From RGIG4608 sp045606265 (GTDB taxonomy: Bacteria > Bacillota > Clostridia > Oscillospirales > CAG-272), in the NCBI GenBank assembly GCA_045606265.1, contig JAZURO010000193.1, positions 1 through 13,386 of the forward strand: 13,386 nt of DNA, given 5' to 3'. Shown one piece after another: positions 6,573-12,744 of the stretch. Each line of letters begins with the position of its first letter. The first letter of the stretch is position 1. The notes below the pieces were generated by a model, which was not told where the DNA came from, made no database searches, and was given only the letters and a program-made list of their open reading frames with translations. Both the position numbers and the translations under genes were made by a program.

Positions 6573-7109
6573 TTATTTTCCTCGCCTTGATGCGAGTAAT
6601 TTTTCCATCATATCGTCGTGCGGACTGCCGCCGTAATCCACCGAGCAGTTCTCTTTTACTACCTGGAAGATTTGATACCAGATTTGGTTCGACTGCTTCA
6701 TATACTGTTGGCTCATCGCCACATACGGACTTGCGATTGCGTTCCCTGTCGTGGGGTGTTTCGCAAGAAAACCATATTCGGAAATCGCTTCTTCACATTG
6801 CACCCAACGAGAAACGCTCATTGCGTACTGCTCGATGAGTTGCTTGCTGACGAGCTTTTCACACCGTCTTTGTTTCAGCCACAGATAGATTTCCTTGTAT
6901 ACTTCCTCGGCGCACATCGCCTTTCCGTTTTTCTGGGTGGCTTTCAAATATTCTTTTACGGGCGGAACGTCTACTCCGTCCAAATCAATAGGGTTCGGCA
7001 GCACCATTGCGCCGTCGTCTTTTCCCTCGGCGATTTTCTCGTGCAGAGCCTTTGGTTTCTTACCTGCACCGATACGAGCGCCACCTCGCATTGTTCCGTC
7101 TTTCGCCAC
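6573..7109 (-). CDS. Phage terminase small subunit, P27 family
   Basis: The 178-residue product should recognise phage DNA and start packaging with the large terminase. The basic, Gly-rich N-terminus (MRGGARIGAGKKPKAL, residues 7-22) and the segments PPVKEYLK, AEEVYKEIYLWLK, QLIEQYAMSVSRW and FLAKHPTTGNAIASPYV match the P27-type small terminases of Firmicutes phages as I know them. The start is GTG (7107-7109), with AAGGAGG 6 nt upstream; the next in-frame ATG (7091) has no comparable site. It follows an HNH nuclease gene, the usual partner in cos-type packaging. No large terminase follows: the next 6.5 kb encode methylation and accessory enzymes, so the two terminase genes are separated. Confidence 0.9.
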   Translation of the reverse strand: MAKDGTMRGGARIGAGKKPKALHEKIAEGKDDGAMVLPNPIDLDGVDVPPVKEYLKATQKNGKAMCAEEVYKEIYLWLKQRRCEKLVSKQLIEQYAMSVSRWVQCEEAISEYGFLAKHPTTGNAIASPYVAMSQQYMKQSNQIWYQIFQVVKENCSVDYGGSPHDDMMEKLLASRRGK

Positions 7110-7215
7110 AGTTTTCCTCCTTCATTTTAGGGGTGGGGTTAATACCACGTTTGAAAAGCAATTTTTGCACACGAAAGCCCGCGCCCGCTGTTCGGCAGGG
7201 AGAGCCAGAGATTTG

Positions 7216-7248
7216 ACCTCCCCTACCCCCGATGCCCCCAAGGGAGGT
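7216..7248 (-). other. G-rich stem-loop in the small terminase leader
   Basis: In the minus-strand transcript, ACCUCCC (7248-7242) can pair with GGGAGGU (7222-7216). The loop holds two G5 runs (7239-7235 and 7230-7226) and a G4 run (7223-7220) overlaps the second stem arm. The same G runs could instead form a G-quadruplex. No T-tract follows, so it is not an intrinsic terminator. The remainder of 7110-7215 shows only the terminase ribosome binding site and a cryptic open frame. Confidence 0.35.
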
Positions 7249-7311
7249 TGCGTAAAAAAAATAGACCCATCCTCGCGGGAGGTTGCGCCTACTTTTTAGA
7301 CCCATCCTCTG
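7242..7311. repeat. Two-copy 35-bp tandem repeat at the 3' end of the HNH gene
   Basis: Copies occupy 7242-7276 and 7277-7311, with a period of exactly 35 bp. On the minus strand each has the blocks GAGGATGGGTCTA and CGCAACCTCCC, separated by about 9 nt that differ. The 7277-7311 copy encodes the last residues of the HNH protein and its TAG stop; the other copy lies just downstream. It looks like a tandem duplication followed by divergence. Confidence 0.75.
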
Positions 7312-7669
7312 TTGGCTTGCCCCAGCGGTCTCCCATCAATGCTGTGATGCGTGAGTGACATGGCTTGCACAGAGACATCAAATTATTTTCTGCGTGTGTT
7401 CCTCCGTGGTTCAACGGAAGAATGTGATGAACTTCTTCTGCCTTCGTCAGCTTTCTGTTCTTCAAGCACTCCTCACAGTAAGGATGCTTTTTGATGTAGC
7501 GGTTTCTTATCTTCCGCCACAGACTTCCATACCTTTCCGAAGAATCGTAGGGGCGTTCATATTTATTGTACCTGTCGTTCATCACCTTGGTATGCTCTTC
7601 ACAGTATCTTCCATCAGTTAATTTAGGACAACCAGGAAACGCACACGGTTTCTTCGGTTTTCTTGGCAT
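7289..7669 (-). CDS. HNH endonuclease, packaging-associated
   Basis: The 126-residue nuclease has an N-terminal zinc-binding cluster (C9, C14, C23, H26) and a second one (C65, C68, C101, C104) framing the HNH core: EEVHHILPLNHGG with H81-H82, an NNL segment (N95-N96) and CKPCH ending at H105. HNH proteins encoded beside the small terminase are known in HK97-like phages to stimulate terminase cleavage at cos sites; the same role is inferred here from position. The ATG has only a modest GGGGA site, 9 nt upstream. A terminator hairpin lies just before the gene, so expression probably depends on read-through or antitermination. The C-terminus (PTEDGSKK) falls in a 35-bp tandem repeat and may differ from the ancestral end. 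Confidence 0.92.
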   Translation of the reverse strand: MPRKPKKPCAFPGCPKLTDGRYCEEHTKVMNDRYNKYERPYDSSERYGSLWRKIRNRYIKKHPYCEECLKNRKLTKAEEVHHILPLNHGGTHAENNLMSLCKPCHSRITALMGDRWGKPTEDGSKK

Positions 7670-7683
7670 AATTATTTCCCCAT

Positions 7684-7714
7684 AAAAATAAGCCCTTGAT
7701 TTCTCAAAGGCTTA
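7684..7714 (-). terminator. Intrinsic terminator before the HNH gene
   Basis: On the minus strand an 11-bp stem (7714-7704 with 7699-7689, one G-U wobble) is capped by a GAAA tetraloop and followed by TTTTT (7688-7684). It lies about 14 nt after the predicted start of the promoter at 7735-7764 and about 15 nt before the HNH start codon. It could end early transcripts from the replication module, act as an attenuator, or both. Confidence 0.85.
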
Positions 7715-7734
7715 CGTTATATTTTCACAAGTAT

Positions 7735-7764
7735 ATCATACCACAAATGGCAACGGCTCATCAA
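7735..7764 (-). promoter_or_regulatory. Candidate late promoter with extended -10
   Basis: The minus strand has TGG followed by TATGAT (-10 at 7740-7735), an extended -10 arrangement. The only -35 candidate is TTGATG (7764-7759) at 18 bp, matching four of six consensus bases. A second, overlapping TGA-TATACT (TATACT at 7735-7730) is possible. The poor -35 is embedded in the 10-bp-phased array, as for promoters that need an activator. I infer that it drives the HNH, terminase and SAM synthetase genes. Confidence 0.5.
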
Positions 7765-7810
7765 GGCTCATTTCGGCTCAATTTGGATAAAAAAGGCTCA
7801 AAAGGGTTCA
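7755..7810. repeat. 10-bp-phased GGCTCA iteron array upstream of the late promoter
   Basis: The plus-strand hexamer GGCTCA occurs at 7755, 7765, 7775 and 7795, with one-mismatch GGTTCA at 7805 and a degenerate GGATAA at 7785. All six start exactly 10 bp apart, so they face one side of the helix. The array runs from the stop codon of the DUF1492-like gene (TGA at 7810-7808) into the -35 region of the candidate promoter. The intervening 4-mers are not conserved. It is probably a cooperative binding site for an activator, plausibly the adjacent gene's product. Confidence 0.75.
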
Positions 7811-8221
7811 ACTTTTAGGAATCGTCAAATTTTTTATTCCGTTCTGGTGCCAACGCTTAACGCTCGACATACTCACGTTCATTTCCGCCGCTATCTCCTC
7901 CAATTTATGGAAAAGCAGGTAGCGGTAGTCCAAAACCAATCTCTCGTCTTGATTTGCAAGCGTATTGATGACCGCACGAATCTCGTCCTTCAAATCCAGT
8001 AGCTTTGCAATCTCCACGTTGATTTCTTCTTCCTTTTGCCATATCTTTTCTAACGTTCTCACGAACGGCGGGTCGAAGTTTCTCGTACTCTTTACCTTTT
8101 CCCCAAAGCACGGCGAAGGAATGGAATCGGCTATGCTTTTTAAGTTTTCCAATTGCAACAAATCCCGCTTGATTTGCTTATCCAAATAATACGCTTGGTT
8201 CAGATATTCCTTCTTTGTCAT
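7808..8221 (-). CDS. DUF1492-like helix-turn-helix protein, probable late-gene regulator
   Basis: The 137-residue protein has a long, charged, probably coiled-coil N-terminal half (residues 1-90) and a C-terminal sigma-region-4-like helix-turn-helix (about 105-130: KLEEIAAEMNVSMSSVKRWHQNGIKNL). The starting pattern (MTKKEYLNQAYYLDKQI) and the DYRYL segment before the helix-turn-helix match the DUF1492 group of Firmicutes phage proteins, often annotated as sigma-70-like. Related proteins (ArpU/RinA-type) sit just upstream of the terminase genes and switch on late transcription; that role is inferred here from position. The ATG follows AGGAGG by 9 nt, 4 bp after the stop of the previous gene. 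Its own stop codon lies in the iteron array, a candidate binding site. Confidence 0.8.
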   Translation of the reverse strand: MTKKEYLNQAYYLDKQIKRDLLQLENLKSIADSIPSPCFGEKVKSTRNFDPPFVRTLEKIWQKEEEINVEIAKLLDLKDEIRAVINTLANQDERLVLDYRYLLFHKLEEIAAEMNVSMSSVKRWHQNGIKNLTIPKS

Positions 8222-8225
8222 ATTC

Positions 8226-8444
8226 TCACTCCTCCTGTAATTTTTTTAAGAGTGCCTTCCCATCAAGGTTCGTCAAAACCGTGAACCAACTCGAAAGGAA
8301 GAACTCCTCCACTTCTGCTTTTAATTTCAAAGACAAGTCGTGTTCGGGATACTTGCGTAAGATTTTTCGCACATCACGGTAATCCCTCACCGCTTGCAAT
8401 ATAATGGCGTGTGCCAGGTTTTCTTGCCACTCTGCTGATTTCAT
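8226..8444 (-). CDS. Small conserved phage protein, function unknown
   Basis: The 72-residue, probably all-helical, cytoplasmic protein has no signal peptide or membrane segment. The pattern (EWQENLAHAIILQAVRDYRDVRKIL early, then EEFFLSSWFTVLTNLDGKALLKKL) is one I associate with small proteins found at this place in clostridial phages, between the SNF2 helicase and the DUF1492-like regulator. I know no tested function. The start is well fixed: AAGGAGG lies 6 nt upstream and overlaps the SNF2 stop codon, so the two genes are coupled, and the regulator gene follows after 4 bp. Confidence 0.85.
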   Translation of the reverse strand: MKSAEWQENLAHAIILQAVRDYRDVRKILRKYPEHDLSLKLKAEVEEFFLSSWFTVLTNLDGKALLKKLQEE

Positions 8445-8447
8445 ACG

Positions 8448-9794
8448 CTACCTCCTTATCTGTGCTTTTACCGCATCAATCAATGCGTCTTGTCTTTTTT
8501 CTTTCCTGTCAAGGGAAACCAACATCAACTCATCAATCGTCCCCTCGGTTACAATGTGGTGTACCACTACCGTTTTCGTTTGCCCTTGGCGGTACAACCT
8601 TGCAATCGTTTGTTGATAAAGTTCCAAGCTCCACGTTAAGCCAAACCATATCATCGTCGAACCGCCCTGTTGTAAATTCAAGCCGTGTCCGGCGGATGCA
8701 GGATGAATAATCCCCACAAGGATTTCCCCCTTGTTCCAAGCCTTTATATCGTCGGGGTTTTTGATTTCACGAACGAAAGGAAAACGCTCCTTGATGCGTT
8801 CCAAATCGTGCTTGAACCAATACGCCACAAGGACTGGTTTGCCGTTGGCGCTCTCGATTAAATCCTCCAAAGCATCCAACTTTCCGTCGTGGATACGGAT
8901 GACCTTCTTGTCCGCGCCGTAAATCGCACCGTTCGCCAACTGTTGAAGTTTATTCGACAAAGCCGCTGCATTCGCAACGTCGATTTCATCTTCACGAATA
9001 TCGATGAACATATCATCCTTCAATTGCTCGTAAATCGCCCCATCTTTATCAGACATTTTAACCTTTACGGTATTCATCACGAGGTCTGGCATTTTTAAGT
9101 AGTCCTTCGCTTTCATCGAAATCGTAATATCGCCGATTTTATCGTAGATTTTCTCTTCCGCCCCAGGCAAGGGTTTGTAGGAAAATACCACTTGGGCATT
9201 CCGCTTATCGGGAGTGAAGTAGCCTTCACGGTATCTGGTTATGTACCGCCCCAGTCTTTCGCCAAGGTCAAGCAATCGGAACTGCGCCCACAAATCCATC
9301 AAGCCGTTGGAAGAAGGCGTTCCCGTCAAGCCGACAATCCTTTCCACCGTTGGTCTTGCTTTCAAAAGATATTTGAAACGCTTTGCTTTATAGGATTTGA
9401 AGGACGAAAGCTCGTCTATAACCACCATATCGTAGTCAAAGGGAACTCCGCTTTTCGCAATCAGCCATTCCACGTTTTCTCGGTTAATGATCGTGATGTC
9501 TGCATTTTTTCTTAACGCCGACTCCCTTTCCTTTACCGTCCCGATTGCAACCGAATAGGTCAAGCCTTTCAGGTGTTCCCACTTTTCAATTTCATCGGGC
9601 CAAGTTGTCTTCCCTACACGCAAAGGCGCAATGACAAGCACTTTTTTTACTTCGCCCTTTGCTATTAAATTTTTGATTGCCGTCAAGGTTATCACACTCT
9701 TCCCAAGACCGCATTCCAGGAAAATGGCTGCGACCTCGTTTTTTTCGATAAAACTTGTGGCGTATTGCTGATATTCATACGGTACGTATTTCAT
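8448..9794 (-). CDS. SNF2-type (superfamily 2) DNA helicase/translocase
   Basis: The 448-residue ATPase shows the helicase motifs in order: ECGLGKS (27-33, Walker A), VIDELSSFK (125-133, Walker B as DELS), LTGTP (156-160), SAGHGLNLQ (367-375) and QTIARLYRQGQ (395-405, arginine finger region). It consists of little more than the two RecA-like lobes, as in other phage SNF2 proteins. It probably translocates on double-stranded DNA during replication or recombination. The start overlaps the end of the VRR-NUC gene by 20 bp. The two are nearly always neighbours in this phage type, which suggests a combined helicase-nuclease activity. That pairing is known; the joint activity is inferred. Confidence 0.93.
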   Translation of the reverse strand: MKYVPYEYQQYATSFIEKNEVAAIFLECGLGKSVITLTAIKNLIAKGEVKKVLVIAPLRVGKTTWPDEIEKWEHLKGLTYSVAIGTVKERESALRKNADITIINRENVEWLIAKSGVPFDYDMVVIDELSSFKSYKAKRFKYLLKARPTVERIVGLTGTPSSNGLMDLWAQFRLLDLGERLGRYITRYREGYFTPDKRNAQVVFSYKPLPGAEEKIYDKIGDITISMKAKDYLKMPDLVMNTVKVKMSDKDGAIYEQLKDDMFIDIREDEIDVANAAALSNKLQQLANGAIYGADKKVIRIHDGKLDALEDLIESANGKPVLVAYWFKHDLERIKERFPFVREIKNPDDIKAWNKGEILVGIIHPASAGHGLNLQQGGSTMIWFGLTWSLELYQQTIARLYRQGQTKTVVVHHIVTEGTIDELMLVSLDRKEKRQDALIDAVKAQIRR

Positions 9795-10056
9795 TGATAA
9801 TCTCTCCTATGTCGTTTTCGTTGTCAAGGCAGAAAACCAAAAAACCGAGTCTTTCCAACTGCCTTTTTCTGTATTTCTGGAGAGGTCGCATTTCCTCTCC
9901 CGTTGCCTTTGTTTCTACAAAAGCAATGCGTCCTTGCGGTAGCAGTACAATCCTGTCGGGAACGCCATCAAAAGATGGGGACACGAATTTCAAGCACATA
10001 CCTCCGCAATTTTTGACCGCCTTTTTAAGTTTCCTTTCTATTCGCTTTTCTTCCAT
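9775..10056 (-). CDS. VRR-NUC domain nuclease
   Basis: The 93-residue protein is a single VRR-NUC domain of the PD-(D/E)xK nuclease superfamily. GVPDRIVLL (31-39, catalytic D34), AFVETKA (45-51, E48-x-K50) and PLQKYRKRQLERLGF (58-72) give the full active-site pattern. Stand-alone phage VRR-NUC proteins are structure-selective nucleases, probably acting on replication or recombination intermediates. The ATG follows AAGG about 8 nt upstream. Between this gene and the primase lies a 126-bp AT-rich gap with a long inverted repeat. Its 3' end overlaps the SNF2 helicase gene. Confidence 0.93.
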   Translation of the reverse strand: MEEKRIERKLKKAVKNCGGMCLKFVSPSFDGVPDRIVLLPQGRIAFVETKATGEEMRPLQKYRKRQLERLGFLVFCLDNENDIGEIINEIRTV

Positions 10057-10078
10057 ACAGCCACCCTTGAAAATTGCT

Positions 10079-10177
10079 GTGGAGGATAATGGAGTATAAA
10101 TTCATAAATTTCTATATTTTTTAATTTTTTGATTTCTTTAAGTAAATTTACTGTTTCATACTCCATTTATCTTCCAC
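10079..10177. repeat. Long imperfect inverted repeat around an AT-rich core; candidate origin or operator pair
   Basis: Arm 1 (10079-10111) and the reverse complement of arm 2 (10144-10177) align over about 33 bp with a few mismatches and single-base gaps. The shared blocks are GTGGA-x-GATA, ATGGAGTAT and TAAATTT; the perfect core is AATGGAGTAT facing ATACTCCATT. The 32-bp centre (10112-10143) is almost entirely A and T. It fills the gap between primase and VRR-NUC genes and is not followed by a T-tract in a terminator arrangement. AT-rich DNA flanked by repeats beside the primase suggests a replication origin, but a pair of binding sites is equally possible. Confidence 0.6.
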
Positions 10178-10182
10178 TACCC

Positions 10183-12300
10183 TTATTTCAGGAAATCCTC
10201 CTCTGCCGTTGTACCGTATGCTCTGTCAACCGACAAAGTCAGCCCTTTCCATACGTTTTCTTTGCTTGTTTTCTTCATTTCAAAACCTGCGACACGCAAC
10301 GCATCCGCAAAATCCCTATTTCGGCGCACATACTCGCCCGTTTCCGTTGCCCACGCGCGGTAAGCCTTATAAAGCACGCCCCCGCCGACCGACTCCTTTT
10401 CGCCGACAATGCAACACTCCGAAAGGAAATGTGCAAGCCAATCGTTCTCTTCACGGTACTTGCCAATCGCATCATCCACCTTTTTGCAATGCGGTATCTT
10501 AAACCCACCGTCAATAAACATTTTTGCGCCGTCGATTATCCACTTCAAAACCGCACCGCTTGCCTTCGCCAGCAGTTCTTCGCCATAGTTGGTTCTGGGG
10601 TTCTTGATGTTTGCGTTAAACGGTGCTACAATCAGTCTTCGCCACGTGCCTTTATCGTTGCTACCTACCCTCGGCAGGTGGTTCGTATAAAGCACAGTTG
10701 TGTGCGTAGGTGTGAACGTGAACGGGTCGTGGTACTTTTTCTCGCCCGTGATGGTATCCACGCTTGCAATCTGTTTCAGCATACTGGTAGAAAGGCGTTG
10801 ACCTTCTTCCGTTTCGCTTGCAAGGACAAACCGTTTTCCAAGCAGTTCTGCAAGGTCGACCTTGGTGTTTCTTGCCTTTGTGGTCAACGATTCCGCAGGG
10901 ATTTTGCCCGCATAATCGCCTAAAACTTCATAAATGGTGTTAAACACGGTGCTTTTTCCGTTCGCGCCATCCCCAAAGGCAATGATGAGCGCCTCTTGAT
11001 AGACTTTTCCAATGGCAATCGCTCCGGCGGCGGTTTGCAAATATAACTTGAACTCCTCGTCGTTCTGCGAAACCAAATCAAGGCATTCTTGCCACATATC
11101 CATACCGTCCATCGTCGCAGCCACCTTGGTTATTTTGGTGCAATATGACTCCGCACGGTGCGGATACACCACTCCCGTTTTCAAATCCACAATGCCAAAG
11201 GGTGTGTTCAATTCAAACGGATTGCTGTCCAATTCGCTGACACCTATTTCAAGAAAACCCTTCGCAATGCTCATCACGGCTTTTATTTTTCCGCTATCGC
11301 ACATCTTGTTGACGAACTTGAAATAAGCGAGCGCCTCTTTTATCGCTCTCTCCGCATCCTCTTTTGCACTCTTTTCGCCCTCTCCCATAGCAACTTCGCC
11401 AAGAGTGCCATAAGAGTTCTGCACCTCTTTTCGAGCCTCTTTCAGCGCTCTTTTCACGAACTCGATATACTTCTGCTCCGCTTTCAGTTCAGAAGGCTCC
11501 CATCTCGTTCCATCCCAAACAATCCACCCCGTTGCAGGGCTATAACGCACCTCATTTCGGTATTCTTGCACGAACAATTCCGCCATACCAATATCGTTTT
11601 GCGTAGTCGGCTTAAGAGGGTTACCGAAGTCTTCTGCCGCAGAGCTACTCTCTACGAAATTCTCTAATGCCTCTCTTCTGGTTATCTTCTGCATCTCTTC
11701 TTCAGAGAGGCGTTCGTCAAATGCGTAGTTGTTGATAAAATACAGAATACTCTTTACCTCGGAAGGCGTATATCCGCATTTCAAAAGCAAAGCTGAATGC
11801 TTGAACAATGCACCGTTTCTTCCATCACCGTCACCCATACCCGTGAACTTCTGGGCATTGCGGACAGGTGCAAGGCATTTAGGAAATTCGTCAATCGGTC
11901 GAGACTCGTCAAAATCTCGAATAATTTCTCTTACTTTCCCCTTGCTTTTCAAGACTACGTACATATTCTTGCCCGTGCGGACGTCGAAGGAAAAACCGAG
12001 TGCATCGGTTGCCTTAACCACGCCTTTCGTGCAATAGGGACTGCTTTTGAACATAAAGTGCAATCCCCTGGTCGTTTTGTATACACGGCAGTTGTAGTTC
12101 ATGTCGGTTACGAACCTAAAAACCCTTTCCGCCTCACCAGTTTCATCCACGTCTTTAACCGTAAACTCACCGTTTAATATCCCTGCGTATTCATCGAGAT
12201 TTTCCACTTCTTCCAATGTCAAAAGTGGCTCTCCGTTCCCGAACTTCTGACAAGGGCTTTTGTCCTTGGTTTTTACATATCCTCTAAACGGTACAATCAT
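10183..12300 (-). CDS. Phage primase/helicase (primase-polymerase domain plus D5/P4-type SF3 helicase)
   Basis: The 705-residue protein primes and unwinds DNA at the phage fork. The N-terminal part (about 35-150) resembles archaeo-eukaryotic primase-polymerases: acidic FTVKDVDE (46-53) and RGLHFMFK (78-85). A D5_N-like middle region follows. The C-terminal SF3 ATPase has Walker A GDGANGKST (443-451), Walker B-like RFVLASETEEG (490-500), and HTTVLYTNHLPRV (533-545) with GTWRR (551-555). This corresponds to the group annotated as phage/plasmid primase P4 or virulence-associated E. The ATG overlaps the stop of the preceding gene by 4 bp (ATGA), and GGAGG lies about 10 nt upstream. No frameshift is seen. 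Confidence 0.93.
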   Translation of the reverse strand: MIVPFRGYVKTKDKSPCQKFGNGEPLLTLEEVENLDEYAGILNGEFTVKDVDETGEAERVFRFVTDMNYNCRVYKTTRGLHFMFKSSPYCTKGVVKATDALGFSFDVRTGKNMYVVLKSKGKVREIIRDFDESRPIDEFPKCLAPVRNAQKFTGMGDGDGRNGALFKHSALLLKCGYTPSEVKSILYFINNYAFDERLSEEEMQKITRREALENFVESSSAAEDFGNPLKPTTQNDIGMAELFVQEYRNEVRYSPATGWIVWDGTRWEPSELKAEQKYIEFVKRALKEARKEVQNSYGTLGEVAMGEGEKSAKEDAERAIKEALAYFKFVNKMCDSGKIKAVMSIAKGFLEIGVSELDSNPFELNTPFGIVDLKTGVVYPHRAESYCTKITKVAATMDGMDMWQECLDLVSQNDEEFKLYLQTAAGAIAIGKVYQEALIIAFGDGANGKSTVFNTIYEVLGDYAGKIPAESLTTKARNTKVDLAELLGKRFVLASETEEGQRLSTSMLKQIASVDTITGEKKYHDPFTFTPTHTTVLYTNHLPRVGSNDKGTWRRLIVAPFNANIKNPRTNYGEELLAKASGAVLKWIIDGAKMFIDGGFKIPHCKKVDDAIGKYREENDWLAHFLSECCIVGEKESVGGGVLYKAYRAWATETGEYVRRNRDFADALRVAGFEMKKTSKENVWKGLTLSVDRAYGTTAEEDFLK

Positions 12301-12737
12301 CGTTTTATTTCCTCCATATCACTCGTAAAATAGCGGACTACCTTTCCGCGCCATTTTGCTTTTTGGATTTCCCTTTTCATCCCTTCCGACTTTTTCTCGC
12401 CGAACACCCAAACTTCCACACATTTGGTCATCAATACCAAACCCATGTGCAGACCTATTTCTCGCTCGTCTGGGTTCTCATCGTCCAAGAACTGCGGAAA
12501 GAGTAAATGCGGTGTTATCGGCAGATACCCTTTCTTGACCGCAAAGCGTGAATACGTTCTCGCCTTTTTCTTGTTTTCCTTCACGTCACCACTAAACGGG
12601 GAACAGATGTATACGATAGGTCGAAATTGGTGCAACATCCTTTTCCGTTCCCGTTCTTCCTTTGCCATCTTCATTTCCACAGCATAGTGAGTGGGATCGG
12701 GATAGCCTTCGCTGTTATAAAAACTTGGATTTTTCAT
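12297..12737 (-). CDS. DUF4406-like protein (nucleoside deoxyribosyltransferase-like fold)
   Basis: With the start used here the product is 146 residues. The core IVYICSPFSGD (about 41-51), the SRFAVKKGYLPITPHLLFPQFLDD segment (63-86), GLVLMTKCVEVWVFG (99-113) and KSEGMKREI (116-124) resemble phage DUF4406 proteins, related by fold to nucleoside 2-deoxyribosyltransferases. A nucleotide-related role is likely, but no substrate is known. The frame is open to an upstream ATG at 12773 inside the polymerase gene. The ATG at 12735-12737 is preferred because AAAGGAG lies about 8 nt upstream, overlapping the polymerase stop, while the upper ATG has no such site. It sits between polymerase and primase and is coupled to the latter by an ATGA overlap. 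Confidence 0.82.
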   Translation of the reverse strand: MKNPSFYNSEGYPDPTHYAVEMKMAKEERERKRMLHQFRPIVYICSPFSGDVKENKKKARTYSRFAVKKGYLPITPHLLFPQFLDDENPDEREIGLHMGLVLMTKCVEVWVFGEKKSEGMKREIQKAKWRGKVVRYFTSDMEEIKR

Positions 12738-12744
12738 TCCTCTC

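Noticed and set aside
7060..7305. 81-codon open frame bridging the HNH end and terminase start
   Set aside because: It overlaps the terminase start in another frame, has no good ribosome binding site at its start, and encodes a Gly/Arg-rich product that follows from the G-rich leader.
7755..7810. CRISPR array
   Set aside because: The repeats are 6 bp with 4-bp gaps, far too short for CRISPR repeats and spacers, and no cas gene is near.
10079..10177. Intrinsic terminator of the primase gene
   Set aside because: The stem could form in RNA, but the loop is 32 nt and no T-tract follows the second arm on the minus strand.
10129..10923. 264-codon open frame on the plus strand
   Set aside because: It lies opposite the primase/helicase, whose motifs are clear in the minus frame. 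The plus-strand product has no recognisable domain and is a shadow of codon bias.
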